Assembly (NCBI RefSeq): GCF_031426495.1
Contig: NZ_JANPLK010000083.1
Coordinates: 1 to 64,000, forward strand
DNA: 64,000 nucleotides
Reading direction: 5' to 3'
Source of the DNA: Gemmatimonas sp.
GTDB taxonomy: Bacteria; Gemmatimonadota; Gemmatimonadetes; Gemmatimonadales; Gemmatimonadaceae
The translations under genes were made by a program, and so were the position numbers. Shown piece by piece: positions 1 to 9,825 of this stretch. The first letter of the stretch is position 1. The number at the start of each line of letters is the position of its first letter. The notes under the pieces are model-generated. The model ran no database searches. It saw nothing but the letters and a program-made list of their open reading frames with translations, and was not told the DNA's origin.

Positions 1-24
1 CCCCTTGAAGTCCGACGGGTAGCC

Positions 25-1266
25 CTACACCCGCGACAGCAACACCTCGACCGGCAATCCACCGTTCGCCGTGCGCATCACCGCATCGAACGTGAGCCGC
101 GTCTGCGCCGCCAGCACGCGATCGGGCACCAGAAGCCCAAGCTGCCACGCGCGGCTGCCGGCGCGCACCACATCGCCCAGACGGGCGTACAGTGAACGCA
201 GGTCGGCACCGTCACTGATGCGCAGTCCGTACGGCGGGTTGGTCAGGACCAATCCGGCCGAACCGATCGACTCGAGTGACGTATCCGATAGCGGCCCCTG
301 TTCGATAACGAGGTCGGCCAGCACACCGGCGCGCTCAGCGTTGGCCACGGCAGCCTTGCACGCGCCGGCATCGCGGTCACGCATCACGATCGGCACACCT
401 ACCGCGGGCAATTGTTCGGCCTTGGCCGCCGTACGGACCCGCGCGTGCATCGACGCATCGGCACCGGGCCACTGCTCCATCACGAACTCACGACCGAGCC
501 CGGGAGCCATGCGACGGACGCGCAGTGCCGCTTCGATGCCGATCGTGCCCGATCCGCAGAACGGGTCCACCAGGGGCCGCTCGCCGTGCCAGTCGCAGGC
601 AGCCAGCATTGCCGCAGCCAACGTTTCGCGCAGCGGCGCCTTCGCGATCGCCTGACGCCAGCCACGCCGGTGCAGCAGCGCGCCCGAACTGTCGGCGCTG
701 ATCGTGCACCGATCGTGGTCGAAGCGCACCACGATCAACTGCGTGTTGCCGTCGTCGTCCTCTTCGTCATCCCTGGCCCGACCGAGCGCCTGCGAGCCCT
801 TGATGCTGTTGGTGATGCCGCGCGCCACGCGTTCCGCCACGGCATCCGAGTGATACAACCGCGATTTCCGGCACGTCACGCGGAGCCGGACAGCAGCACC
901 TGGCGACAGCACCATCTGCCACGGCACACGCGACGCCATCTTCTCGAGCGTCGCAAAATCGCGCGCCTCGAACTCCGCCAGACGCACCAGCACGCGACTC
1001 GCCAAGCGCGACCACAGATTCACCGTGAACAGCTGCTCCGCCGTGGCATTGAACGCGACGCCGGCCGGACTGACATCGCGGGGCGTGATGCCGAGCGCGA
1101 CGCATTCGGCCGCCACCAGCGGGGCCAGCCCAGGGGCGGCAATCGCAAACGCGTCGAAGCCCGACGGAAGCTCCGTCGGGATCGATGTGGTATTCGGACG
1201 GGGGGCACGAGCCGGTCGGGCAGGTCGCGCGGGGATGACGTGGTCGGGCTTATGCGGCTTTGACAC
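25..1266 (-). CDS. THUMP-domain class I SAM-dependent RNA methyltransferase (RlmL/YpsC type)
   Basis: Probably methylates a guanine N2 in 23S rRNA or a tRNA. After a basic, Pro/Arg-rich N-terminal tail the first half matches the THUMP/ferredoxin-like RNA-binding region. The second half is a Rossmann methyltransferase with the DPFCGSGTIGIEAA SAM-binding motif and the catalytic NPPYG motif near residue 340. The start is a GTG at 1266 that overlaps the end of the upstream GGDEF-EAL gene by 17 nt, so the two are probably cotranscribed. The 413 aa length is normal for the short, single-methyltransferase members of the family. The exact target base cannot be read from sequence, so no gene symbol is given. 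Confidence 0.9.
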   Translation of the reverse strand: MSKPHKPDHVIPARPARPARAPRPNTTSIPTELPSGFDAFAIAAPGLAPLVAAECVALGITPRDVSPAGVAFNATAEQLFTVNLWSRLASRVLVRLAEFEARDFATLEKMASRVPWQMVLSPGAAVRLRVTCRKSRLYHSDAVAERVARGITNSIKGSQALGRARDDEEDDDGNTQLIVVRFDHDRCTISADSSGALLHRRGWRQAIAKAPLRETLAAAMLAACDWHGERPLVDPFCGSGTIGIEAALRVRRMAPGLGREFVMEQWPGADASMHARVRTAAKAEQLPAVGVPIVMRDRDAGACKAAVANAERAGVLADLVIEQGPLSDTSLESIGSAGLVLTNPPYGLRISDGADLRSLYARLGDVVRAGSRAWQLGLLVPDRVLAAQTRLTFDAVMRTANGGLPVEVLLSRV

Positions 1267-4099
1267 TCATTTCGCGACGCCGGAGTGTGGTAAAGGGCGT
1301 CCGGGCACCTCGGGCGAGCAGCAGATGCCAGAAGTCTTCGGCATCCAGCGGCGGCGCGAACAGGTAGCCCTGTCCGAGCTCGCAACCAAGGGTGAGCAGG
1401 TGGCCGCGTTGCGCCTCCGTTTCGATGCCCTCAGCCACGGTGTTCATCCGCAACGTCTCTCCAAGTGCCACGATCGCGCTGGCCAGGACCGGTCCTTCGC
1501 CTCCCTTATCGATGACATCCACGAACGCCTTGTCGATCTTCAGAATGTCGATCGGATAGCGCTGCAGATAACTCAGGGAAGAATAACCTGTCCCGAAGTC
1601 GTCGATGGCCAGCGAGATCCCGAGTGCTTTAAGCGCGTTCAAGCGCTCCATCGACAGCTCGGTGTTGTGCATCAGCATGCTCTCCGTGATCTCGAGCACG
1701 AGCTGAGCGGCCGCCAGCCCCGAATCGGCCAGCGCCTGCGCCACATCATCCACGATCCCGGGCTCCTGCAACTGACGCCCGGAGAGATTGACCGTGATCC
1801 GCACCGGCAACCCGCGTTCGTCGGTCCAGCGCTTCGCTTCACGGCACGCGCGGCGCAGCACCCAGCGACCGATCGGCACAATCAGGCCGGTCTCCTCGGC
1901 AATCGGAATGAACAGGCCCGGCGGGACTGTCCCGCGATCGCGGCACATCCAGCGTACCAGCGCCTCGGCGCCGATGATATCGCCCGTCTCGAGGGCCACG
2001 ATAGGCTGATACTGCAGCATGAACTCATCGTGTTCGATGGCGCGACGGAGATCTGCTTCCACCACCAGTCGATCGAGTGCGGCCTTGTGCATCTCCGGCT
2101 CGAACAGCACGTGCTGCCCCTTCCCGCGCGTCTTCGCCACGTACATCGCCACGTCGGCATTGCGCACCAGTTCATCGGTGCTTTCCCCACGCGCACTGCG
2201 CGCGATACCGATGCTCGCATTCACGAACACTTCCTTCCCGCCAAGGACGAACGGCCTGCTCAGCGCGACGCCGACGCGATTCGTGATGGCGAGCACTTCG
2301 TCCACCGAAGCGGTGTCTTCGACGAGCACCGCGAACTCATCGCCACCGAGCCGGGCAATCAGGTCGCTGTCGCGTACACACGTCGCCAGTCGACGCGCCG
2401 CCTCCACTAGCAATCGATCGCCGGCTGCATGCCCGAGCGAATCGTTGACCGTCTTGAAGTTGTCGAGATCGAGAAAGAGCACGGTGACGGCGTTCGACTG
2501 CCGCTGCGCCCGCGCCAACGCGTGTCCCACCTGATACAAAAAGAGCGAGCGGTTCGCGAGGTCCGTGAGCGGATCGTGAAACGCCTGATGCATGTACTGC
2601 TGCTTGATCACGCTCTGCTCGGTCACATCGCGCGTGTTCAGCACCAAGCCGCGGATCACCGGCTCGCTGAGCAGGTTCGTGCCCACGTTGTCGACCGTCA
2701 GCCAGGCGCCATTCGCATGGCGGATGCGCCACTCGCGCTTCAGCACGCCGGGCGTCGCCCCACCGGTGCGCAGGCGGTTCGAACGGGCCAGTTCCTCGAG
2801 AAACTGCAGCGCCGACGACAGGTCTTCGGGGTGCAGGATCGATTCGATGCGCGACGCGACCAGCTTGGCGGGGTCGTGACCGAACACCAGCGCCATCGAG
2901 GGACTCGCGTACCGGATGGTGCCATCGGGATCGAGGATCATGATGACGTCGCTGCTGTGCTGCACGAGTGCCTGAAAGCGCGCCTCGTTGTTGCGGGCCG
3001 TCGACTCGGCGAGGAGGCGCACGGCATCCTTCGTGGACATGAACTGGCGGGCGAAGGCGAGCGCGGTGAGCACGACCACGCCGATGGCGAGGCCAAGCAG
3101 CGGCTGCGTCCCGCCAGCGTGCGGCGTACCCGAAAACGCCAACTTGAGCAGCAGGGCAAACCCCGGCAGCACGGCGGCGAACGGAATGACACTCGCGGTA
3201 AGCTGATCGCGCTCACTGCGCACACGAACCTGCCGATGCATCACCGTCGCGATGCTGACCCATGCCGCGGCCGCCATCAGCGCGAAGGTTACCGGCGAGG
3301 CAATGCGAACGACGTCGAAATTGGTAATCCCCTGCGTCATCTGCACGATCGCCAGCACGTGCACGATGAACTGCAGTAGCAAGGCAGTCGACAGGACCAC
3401 GAGCACATTCGCGCGATGCTGCAGCACCGTTCGGCGCCACAACACCGAGGCCACGAGAATCACGATGAGTTCGAGCGTGGCATGGACATGCAGGATCGTG
3501 AACGGGCGCACCGCGATACTACTGCCGCCGATCATCCACAGGCCGTACCACATGACAAGCAACCCCGCCACGCCGACGGTGGTGATATCGAGCAACAGCT
3601 TCGCGCGATCGACGGCACTGCGCGGCGCACTGGGCAGACAGAGGAAGGCCATCAGTAACACGACTTCGGCCACCACCGGCGTGATCATCACTGCGAGATC
3701 GGCACCGTCCGGCGACACCGGGCGCACGGCCACGTCGATCGCGAGTCGAGCAACCGGAAAGATCGACAGGGCACCAGCGACCGTTCTCCAGAATCGTCGG
3801 GTGCCGAGGTCGAAGGCGAGTTCGCGGCCGGCACGCGAGGCACAAACGATCGCCAGCAGCGCGACGAGCTGCGGCGCGAAGCTACGCGTCCAGCTGCCCG
3901 GCTCGGCGCCGGGCGCTCCCAGCGCCAGCCACGTGGTCACCAGCGCGGTGTATCCAATCAGGGCAGCCAGAATCGGGCGATCCCAGGATGCCCCAAATAC
4001 CGGACCACCAATCACCGGGATGCTGTCGAGCGATCGCCGGAGACTGGTCGTCAGGTAACTGCCCGATCGACGCGAGTCGGCGTCGGCGGGTGAGGGCAT
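1250..4099 (-). CDS. Membrane-anchored PAS-GGDEF-EAL c-di-GMP turnover protein
   Basis: A 949-residue signalling protein. The N-terminal ~330 residues hold many hydrophobic helices (an uncharacterised membrane sensor). A PAS domain follows at about 370-490 (HSSDVIMILDPDGTIRYASP). The GGDEF domain has an intact active site (RLGGDEFAVLVED, near residue 585), and the EAL domain has an intact signature (GAEALVRW, near 710) plus DDFGTGYSSL. Both cyclase and phosphodiesterase activities are therefore possible; which dominates cannot be told. c-di-GMP commonly controls the motile/sessile switch, and the large flagellar cluster in the same window makes that link attractive but unproven. It is followed by, and overlaps, the RNA methyltransferase gene. 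Confidence 0.95.
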   Translation of the reverse strand: MPSPADADSRRSGSYLTTSLRRSLDSIPVIGGPVFGASWDRPILAALIGYTALVTTWLALGAPGAEPGSWTRSFAPQLVALLAIVCASRAGRELAFDLGTRRFWRTVAGALSIFPVARLAIDVAVRPVSPDGADLAVMITPVVAEVVLLMAFLCLPSAPRSAVDRAKLLLDITTVGVAGLLVMWYGLWMIGGSSIAVRPFTILHVHATLELIVILVASVLWRRTVLQHRANVLVVLSTALLLQFIVHVLAIVQMTQGITNFDVVRIASPVTFALMAAAAWVSIATVMHRQVRVRSERDQLTASVIPFAAVLPGFALLLKLAFSGTPHAGGTQPLLGLAIGVVVLTALAFARQFMSTKDAVRLLAESTARNNEARFQALVQHSSDVIMILDPDGTIRYASPSMALVFGHDPAKLVASRIESILHPEDLSSALQFLEELARSNRLRTGGATPGVLKREWRIRHANGAWLTVDNVGTNLLSEPVIRGLVLNTRDVTEQSVIKQQYMHQAFHDPLTDLANRSLFLYQVGHALARAQRQSNAVTVLFLDLDNFKTVNDSLGHAAGDRLLVEAARRLATCVRDSDLIARLGGDEFAVLVEDTASVDEVLAITNRVGVALSRPFVLGGKEVFVNASIGIARSARGESTDELVRNADVAMYVAKTRGKGQHVLFEPEMHKAALDRLVVEADLRRAIEHDEFMLQYQPIVALETGDIIGAEALVRWMCRDRGTVPPGLFIPIAEETGLIVPIGRWVLRRACREAKRWTDERGLPVRITVNLSGRQLQEPGIVDDVAQALADSGLAAAQLVLEITESMLMHNTELSMERLNALKALGISLAIDDFGTGYSSLSYLQRYPIDILKIDKAFVDVIDKGGEGPVLASAIVALGETLRMNTVAEGIETEAQRGHLLTLGCELGQGYLFAPPLDAEDFWHLLLARGARTPFTTLRRREMSVKAA

Positions 4100-4162
4100 G
4101 GCATGCGGAGTCGGAGTGAGTCGAGGATTCCCACAAGAGGGACGTCCCTCGGGTCCGAGCCG

Positions 4163-4825
4163 TCACGCTGCCGGCAGAGTCACCGCGGCGTCAGGAGGAG
4201 CGGACCGCGGGGCCCGCGGACCCGGCTTGCGCACGATGAAGCGAAGCGCGAAGAGGACCACGAATACCGCTACATAGATGATCGGCTCGACCAGGTCCTT
4301 CTTGACTGCCCAGAGAAAATGAATGCAGCCGGCAATCGCCGACACGTAGACCAGGCGGTGCAGCAGATTCCACCGCTTTCCGCCCAATTTGCGGATTGCG
4401 GCCTTGGTCGACGTCAGCGCCAGCGGGATCATGAGGACAAAGGCGAGCATCCCGAGGGTGATATACAGCCGCTTCAGGATGTCTTCGCCGATCGCCGGCC
4501 AGTCGAAAAACTGGTCGAGCACGATGTAGACGCTCAAATGCCCCAGCGCCCAGAAAAAGGCGGCCAGCCCCAGAAACCGACGCTGCGCGACCATCCAGCC
4601 CCAGCCGGTGAGCCGCATGAGTGGGGTGACCGCCAACGAGGCCGCCAGCAAGCGGAGTGCCCACTTGCCCGAGGCATGCTCGAGCTCCTCGATTGGTTCG
4701 GCACCCAACTGATCCAGGAGCAACTGCGCCACCAGCACGATGGCGGGCACGATCACGAGCAGCCACAGCGCAGGACGGATCAGGCGCCGAATCGGGGATT
4801 CGGCGCGCGCGAGCACGGACGGCAT
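4163..4825 (-). CDS. msrQ: MsrQ, heme-binding membrane subunit of the MsrPQ methionine sulfoxide reductase
   Basis: Inner-membrane b-type cytochrome that passes electrons from the quinone pool to periplasmic MsrP. The 220-residue sequence has about six hydrophobic helices of the ferric-reductase-like fold, with conserved His residues in the helices (for example LGHLSVYIVL and HRLVYVSAIAGCIHF). It starts 8 nt after the msrP stop, the usual msrP-msrQ operon order. Length and gene order match the family. Confidence 0.93.
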   Translation of the reverse strand: MPSVLARAESPIRRLIRPALWLLVIVPAIVLVAQLLLDQLGAEPIEELEHASGKWALRLLAASLAVTPLMRLTGWGWMVAQRRFLGLAAFFWALGHLSVYIVLDQFFDWPAIGEDILKRLYITLGMLAFVLMIPLALTSTKAAIRKLGGKRWNLLHRLVYVSAIAGCIHFLWAVKKDLVEPIIYVAVFVVLFALRFIVRKPGPRAPRSAPPDAAVTLPAA

Positions 4826-4833
4826 TCGAGGGC

Positions 4834-5775
4834 TCAGTAGTTCTTCCGCAGATCCATACCGCTGTACATCGACGCAACCTGGCTGGCGTACCCGTTGAAC
4901 GGCAGCGTCGGGATCTTCAGGAACTGTCCGATCCGACGCTCCTTGGCCTGGCTCCAGCGGGGATGATCGACCGTGGGATTCACGTTCGCGTAGAAGCCGT
5001 ACTCACTGGGATTGGCGTCATTCCAGGTCGTGTTCGGCATCTTGTCCGTGAACTTGATCTTCACGATCGCCTTGATGCCCTTGAAGCCGTACTTCCACGG
5101 CACCACGAGCTTGAGCGGCGCCCCATTCTGGTTCGGCAGTGCCTTCCCGTACATGCCGGTGGCCAGTAACGCCAATGGGTTATTGGCCTCGTCGAGGCGC
5201 AGCGCCTCCTTGTACGGCCACGGCAACACGGCCCGGGCCTGCCCCGGCATCCGGCGCGGATCGTACAGCGTGGTGAATTCCACGAACTTGGCACCCGGCA
5301 GCGGCTCGCAACGCGCCACGACATCCTTGAGCTGCACCCCCTGCCACGGAATCACCATCGACCATGCTTCCACGCAGCGATGGCGGTACACCCGGTCCTG
5401 CACCGGCAGCTTGCCGACCAGCTCGTCGAACGAGTACGGGCGGGGCTTCTTGACCAGCCCCTCGACATTCACGGTCCACGGCATCGGCTTGAAGTTCTTG
5501 GCCTGATCCCTCGGCTCGTCCTTGCCGGTCCCGAACTCGTAGTAGTTGTTGTAGCTGGTCGCGTCTTCCTCGGGCGTCAGCTTGTCGTCCGCCTGCAGCC
5601 CCGGAAAGGTGCCCGCTGTGCCGCCATCGAAACTCATGGCCTGCAGCGCCGACGGCGCCACCAGTCCGCCCAGCGCCAGCGCGCCGGCCGTGCCGATAAA
5701 GGCACGACGGTTCTGGTACACGGCTTCCGGCGTGATGTCGGAGCTTGGGATGTCGTCGGGGCGGCGAATCAGCAT
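4834..5775 (-). CDS. msrP: MsrP, periplasmic molybdopterin protein-methionine-sulfoxide reductase
   Basis: Catalytic subunit that repairs oxidised methionine in periplasmic proteins. I chose the ATG at 5775 because it gives a normal-length protein with a Tat signal starting near residue 23 (NRRAFIGTAGALALGG, twin Arg). A longer reading from 5823 would put an unlikely Pro/Thr-rich tail in front. The molybdenum-ligand Cys lies in RHRCVEAWSM and the substrate region in YDPRRMPGQ. Transcribed with msrQ; a 115-bp divergent spacer separates it from the aldo/keto reductase gene. Confidence 0.95.
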   Translation of the reverse strand: MLIRRPDDIPSSDITPEAVYQNRRAFIGTAGALALGGLVAPSALQAMSFDGGTAGTFPGLQADDKLTPEEDATSYNNYYEFGTGKDEPRDQAKNFKPMPWTVNVEGLVKKPRPYSFDELVGKLPVQDRVYRHRCVEAWSMVIPWQGVQLKDVVARCEPLPGAKFVEFTTLYDPRRMPGQARAVLPWPYKEALRLDEANNPLALLATGMYGKALPNQNGAPLKLVVPWKYGFKGIKAIVKIKFTDKMPNTTWNDANPSEYGFYANVNPTVDHPRWSQAKERRIGQFLKIPTLPFNGYASQVASMYSGMDLRKNY

Positions 5776-5890
5776 GGGCGTCGGTGTCGGGGTGTAGGGT
5801 GCATACATTCTAGCGGCGAGCACGCTGTTCGGTTCCCGAATTTTGCGCCTGCACAGCTTCTGGTCCGGTCACTTCCTGCGATTCGTCCCC

Positions 5891-6874
5891 ATGCGATATA
5901 CGACGCTCGGCTCCACCGGGATCTCCGTGTCCCGCCTCTGCCTCGGCTGCATGAGCTACGGCACCCCCGGCTGGCGCCCCTGGGTGCTCAGCGAGGAGGA
6001 CGCCCGCCCGTTCTTCCGCCGCGCCATCGAGGCCGGCATCAACTTCTTCGACACCGCCGACATGTACGCCCTCGGCATGAGCGAAGAGGTCACCGGCCGA
6101 GCATTGCGTGAATACGGTCGCATGGAAGAAATCGTGCTGGCCAGCAAAGTGTACTGGCCGATGGCGCCCGGTCCGAACATGCGCGGTCTCTCCCGCAAGC
6201 ACATCGTGCAAGCCTGCGAGGCGAGCCTCACGCGACTTGGCGTGGACACGATCGACCTGTATCAGATCCATCGCTTCGACCCGAACACACCGATCGAGGA
6301 AACGCTCGCCGCCCTCGACCACCTCGTGCAATCGGGCAAGGTGCGCTACGTCGGCGCGAGTTCCGGCTGGGCATGGCAGTTCGCGCGCGCCCTCGGCACA
6401 TCCGACCTCAAAGGCTGGTCGCGCTTTGTGAGCATGCAGAATCACTACAACCTTCTCTACCGTGAGGAGGAGCGTGAGATGATTCCGCTGTGCGCATCGG
6501 AAAGGATCGCGGTACTGCCGTGGTCTCCGCTGGCCCGCGGCCTCCTGGCCGGTACACGCACCGCCCTCGACGACCGCACGTCCACCACGCGCGCCGCCCA
6601 CGACGCGTACGCCGTGGGCCTGTACGAAGGCGAGAAAGACTGGGAGATCGTGGACGCCACGCGCTCCATCGCGAGTGAACGCGGCGTGCCGATGGCGCAG
6701 ATCGCCCTGGCCTGGCTGTTGTCAAAGCCCGCCGTGACGGCCCCGATCATCGGCGCCACCAAGATGTACCAACTCGACGAAGCTCTCGGCGCCGTCGACA
6801 TCGTGTTGTCCGCCGACGAGATCACGCGACTCGAAGCGTCGTATCGACCACACGCGGTGAAGGGGCACGAGTAG
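5891..6874 (+). CDS. Aldo/keto reductase family oxidoreductase
   Basis: NADPH-dependent carbonyl reductase of the (beta/alpha)8 aldo/keto reductase family. The first motif is FFDTADMYALGMSEE (catalytic Asp and Tyr). The C-terminal cofactor loop contains APIIGATKMYQLDEA. The ATG at 5891 gives the canonical MRYTTLGSTGISVSRLCLG beginning; 48 nt of upstream open frame is ignored. At 327 aa and with KVYWPMAPGPN in the mid-section it is closest to the YajO/YdjG-like subgroup. The substrate is unknown. It converges with the ABC permease gene with only 2 nt between them. Confidence 0.9.
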   Translation: MRYTTLGSTGISVSRLCLGCMSYGTPGWRPWVLSEEDARPFFRRAIEAGINFFDTADMYALGMSEEVTGRALREYGRMEEIVLASKVYWPMAPGPNMRGLSRKHIVQACEASLTRLGVDTIDLYQIHRFDPNTPIEETLAALDHLVQSGKVRYVGASSGWAWQFARALGTSDLKGWSRFVSMQNHYNLLYREEEREMIPLCASERIAVLPWSPLARGLLAGTRTALDDRTSTTRAAHDAYAVGLYEGEKDWEIVDATRSIASERGVPMAQIALAWLLSKPAVTAPIIGATKMYQLDEALGAVDIVLSADEITRLEASYRPHAVKGHE

Positions 6875-6876
6875 GC

Positions 6877-8010
6877 TCAATCCAACGTCTTGGAGAACCG
6901 CCGTACCGACACGACCAGCAATACGAGCGCCAACGTCGACAACACGCCGAGCTGTGTCCACAGATCGCGCATACCGACACCCTTGAGCAACACACCACGC
7001 AAAATGTCGAGAAACCACGTGAGCGGGAGCGCCGCACCCACCCATTGCGCGGGCACCGGCATGGCGGCGCGCGGGAAGATGTAGCCCGACAGCAGAATGT
7101 TCGGCAGCATGAAGAAGAAGCTCAGTTGCATGGCTTGCAGCTGACTGCGCGCCACCGTCGAGATGAGCAGCCCGACACCGAGACTGGCCACAATGAACAC
7201 CAGTGCCAGCGCATAAAGCAGCACGAGGCTACCCATGATCGGGATGTCGAAGAACATGACGCCCAGGGCGAGAATCACCGACATCTGCACATAGCCGACC
7301 AACACGAATGGGATGAGCTTGCCGAGCATGAGGCTCGTGCGACTGATCGGCGTCACGATGAGCTGCTCGAGCGTGCCGCGCTCGCGTTCCTTCACGATCG
7401 CCGTGCTCGTGATCAGCGTCATCGTGATCGTGAGCAGAATGCCGACGATACCCGGCACGATGAACGTGGCGCTCTTCTGCGCCGGGTTGTACCACGGGCG
7501 CACGCGAATCTCGACCGGCGGGCGGATCTTGTACTGCGAGGCCAGCAACTGCGCACCGCGTGCCTGCGCGGCCAGCTGCGCGCCCGAGATCGCGGCGCCG
7601 GAACTCTGCGGGTCGGCGGCGTCGATGAGCATCTGCGCCACGCCCGTGTGTCCACCGCGGATATTGCGCTGATACTCCGGTGGAATCACCAGCGCCACGC
7701 GCGCCGCACCGCGCTCGATCCATCGCTTGGCCGACGCACGGTCGGGCAACGAGGCTACGAACGTAAAGTTGTCGGTGTTGGCGAGCACCTGAATGAGCGC
7801 GCGACTCTCGCTGGTGCGCGATTCGTCGACGACCACCGTGGGCAAACGTCGGACGTCGGTCTGAATCGCGTAGCCGAACAGCAGCAGCTGAATGGCCGGC
7901 AGTACCGTCATCATGGCGAACGTGAGCCGATCGCGACGCAGCTGCAGAAATTCCTTCCACAGCATCGGCCACACTGTCCATCGTTGCACCCGCACATACA
8001 ACGCGTTCAC
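6877..8010 (-). CDS. ABC-2 type transporter permease
   Basis: Membrane subunit of an export ABC transporter of the YbhS/YbhR/YhhJ type. An N-terminal helix (LTFAMMTVLPAIQLLLFGYA) is followed by a ~150-residue periplasmic region and five C-terminal helices starting at IVGILLTITMTLITSTAIV, with the ABC-2 signature KERERGTLEQLIVTPISR. It overlaps the ATPase gene by 4 nt. Only one permease is present, whereas the E. coli ybh system has two, so a homodimer is likely. Confidence 0.92.
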   Translation of the reverse strand: MNALYVRVQRWTVWPMLWKEFLQLRRDRLTFAMMTVLPAIQLLLFGYAIQTDVRRLPTVVVDESRTSESRALIQVLANTDNFTFVASLPDRASAKRWIERGAARVALVIPPEYQRNIRGGHTGVAQMLIDAADPQSSGAAISGAQLAAQARGAQLLASQYKIRPPVEIRVRPWYNPAQKSATFIVPGIVGILLTITMTLITSTAIVKERERGTLEQLIVTPISRTSLMLGKLIPFVLVGYVQMSVILALGVMFFDIPIMGSLVLLYALALVFIVASLGVGLLISTVARSQLQAMQLSFFFMLPNILLSGYIFPRAAMPVPAQWVGAALPLTWFLDILRGVLLKGVGMRDLWTQLGVLSTLALVLLVVSVRRFSKTLD

Positions 8011-8783
8011 GACGGCTTGCCGGTCACCGCCATCGCCTCGTCAGCTTCATCGCGCTGCTGCAACATCACGAACACATCTTCGATCGTCTCGGCGTTGAAC
8101 TGCTTCACCACTTCCGCTGGTGTACCGAGCCCGATCAAATGCCCGCGCGACAGGAACGCGAGCCGCTGACAGCGCTCGGCCTCGTCCATGTAGTGCGTCG
8201 TCACCAGAATCGTCGTGCCTTCGCGCGCCAGCTGGTAGATCGTCTCCCAGAACGTGCGGCGCGCGGCGGGATCGACACCGGCCGTCGGCTCGTCGAGAAA
8301 TACCAGGTCGGGGTGATGCGCCGTGGCGCAGGCAAGGGCGAGCCGTTGCTTCCACCCACCACTGAGCGTACCCGCGCGTTGTTGCAATCGAGAGCCCAGC
8401 CCCAACGACTCCACGTGGTCGGCCAGCCGTTGCTCGCGAGCGGGCCCCACCAGTCCGTATACGGAGGAGTAAAAGCGCAGATTCTCCGCCACCGTGAGTT
8501 CGTCGTACAGCCCATATCGCTGCGACATATAGCCGATACGACGACGCACCCCTTCCGTATTCGTCTTGACGTCGAGTCCCGCCACCTCCGCCGTGCCGCT
8601 CGTCGGCACGACCAGGCCGCAGAGCATGCGAATCGTGGTCGTCTTGCCCGACCCGTTGGGGCCCAGCAGACCGAACACCTCGCCGCGCGCGATCTCGAGA
8701 TCGAGTCCAGCGACCGCCACCAGCTCGCCGTAGGCTTTGCGTAGTGCCCGCGTGCGCACGACGGAATTCACCGGATCGCTCAC
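8007..8783 (-). CDS. ABC transporter ATP-binding protein
   Basis: Nucleotide-binding subunit of the exporter encoded with its neighbours. Walker A is GPNGSGKTT near residue 40, the signature is LSGGWKQRLALA, Walker B is LVFLDEPTAGVDP, and the H-loop is VTTHYMDEAERC. The 258 aa length is normal. The gene overlaps the membrane-fusion gene upstream and the permease downstream by 4 nt each, so translation is probably coupled. Confidence 0.95.
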   Translation of the reverse strand: MSDPVNSVVRTRALRKAYGELVAVAGLDLEIARGEVFGLLGPNGSGKTTTIRMLCGLVVPTSGTAEVAGLDVKTNTEGVRRRIGYMSQRYGLYDELTVAENLRFYSSVYGLVGPAREQRLADHVESLGLGSRLQQRAGTLSGGWKQRLALACATAHHPDLVFLDEPTAGVDPAARRTFWETIYQLAREGTTILVTTHYMDEAERCQRLAFLSRGHLIGLGTPAEVVKQFNAETIEDVFVMLQQRDEADEAMAVTGKPS

Positions 8784-9760
8784 TTGCGGGTGCGCGGTAA
8801 CAGCACCGAGATCGGCATGCCGGCGCGCAGTCGCTGCGTGCTGTCGGCGAACTCCACCTTCACACCGAACAGCAGATCGGCGCGTTCCTGGTCGGTGAGC
8901 GCCACGCGCGGCGTGAACTCGGCCCTCGTCGCGATCGCGGAAATGCGTCCGCGGAACAGCGTGGTATCACCATCGAGGCGCGCCGAGAGCGAGTCGCCCG
9001 GATGCAGCGTCGGCAACACAAACTGCGACACATAGATGCGTGCCCACGGACGCGATGGTTGGGCCACCGTGATCGCGCTCTGGCCGGCCGCCATCACTTC
9101 GCCCGGCTCGACGTTGCGGCTCGACACCACCCCGGCCACTGGTGCGAGCAGCACCAGGTCGTTCGCGGTGGCGCGCCAACCGTCGGCCACGGCCTGCGCC
9201 CCGCGCGCCTCAGCGGCCGCCGCCTGGCGCCGCTCACGGCGGGCTCCGTCCTGAATCAGTCGGAGCGCGTCACGGGCGGCATCGCGGCGACCGGCCGCCA
9301 CCCGCGACGCGGCTCGCACACCATCGAGCGAGGCACGGCTCACATCGCCCTTGGCCGCGAGCGGCTCGAGTCGCGCCAAATCTGCCGCCGTCCGATCGGC
9401 ATCCGCCTCGGCGGCCCGCAGGTCGGCCTGCGCTCGGCTGATTTCTGCCGGACGCGCCCCGCTGGCCAACTCGCGCGAGGCCTCCTGCGCCGCCACGGCG
9501 CGAGCTTCGGCCTGCGCGGTGGAGCTGGCCAGCGTCGGCGTCGTGAACAGCACCAAGGTGTCGCCGGCCTGCACGACATCTCCTTCCTGCACCATGACCC
9601 GGAGGGCGCGGGCCGGCTGCAGCGGACCGACGTCCACTTCCACCATCTCCAGGGTCCCGACCGCCGTATCTGGGGCCGACGACGGTGAACAGCCGCCGAG
9701 CAACAGCAGCGGCACGAGCGCGACGAGCGGGAAAGCACGCACTATCACGAAATCACTCAC
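8780..9760 (-). CDS. HlyD/YbhG-type membrane fusion lipoprotein
   Basis: Periplasmic adaptor linking the ABC exporter to the outer membrane. A short hydrophobic leader ends in a lipobox (LVPLLLLGGC). A biotinyl-lipoyl/barrel half, a ~120-residue Ala/Arg-rich coiled-coil hairpin and a beta-barrel region (VAPVAGVVSSRNVEPGEV) follow. The start is uncertain: GTG at 9760 is used, but GTG at 9742 is just before the leader, and the open frame continues to 9847, where it would run into sufE on the other strand. The substrate (drug, lipid or other) is not evident. Confidence 0.85.
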   Translation of the reverse strand: MSDFVIVRAFPLVALVPLLLLGGCSPSSAPDTAVGTLEMVEVDVGPLQPARALRVMVQEGDVVQAGDTLVLFTTPTLASSTAQAEARAVAAQEASRELASGARPAEISRAQADLRAAEADADRTAADLARLEPLAAKGDVSRASLDGVRAASRVAAGRRDAARDALRLIQDGARRERRQAAAAEARGAQAVADGWRATANDLVLLAPVAGVVSSRNVEPGEVMAAGQSAITVAQPSRPWARIYVSQFVLPTLHPGDSLSARLDGDTTLFRGRISAIATRAEFTPRVALTDQERADLLFGVKVEFADSTQRLRAGMPISVLLPRTRK

Positions 9761-9825
9761 GAAGAGAGACACGCACCGCACCGGACACGCTTGACCGGCC
9801 GACCTCGGCAACATTGCATTCCAGC

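Noticed and set aside
412..1263. 283-codon plus-strand frame opposite the RNA methyltransferase
   Set aside because: Arg/His-rich composition and no motif; the minus-strand protein has both SAM and NPPY motifs.
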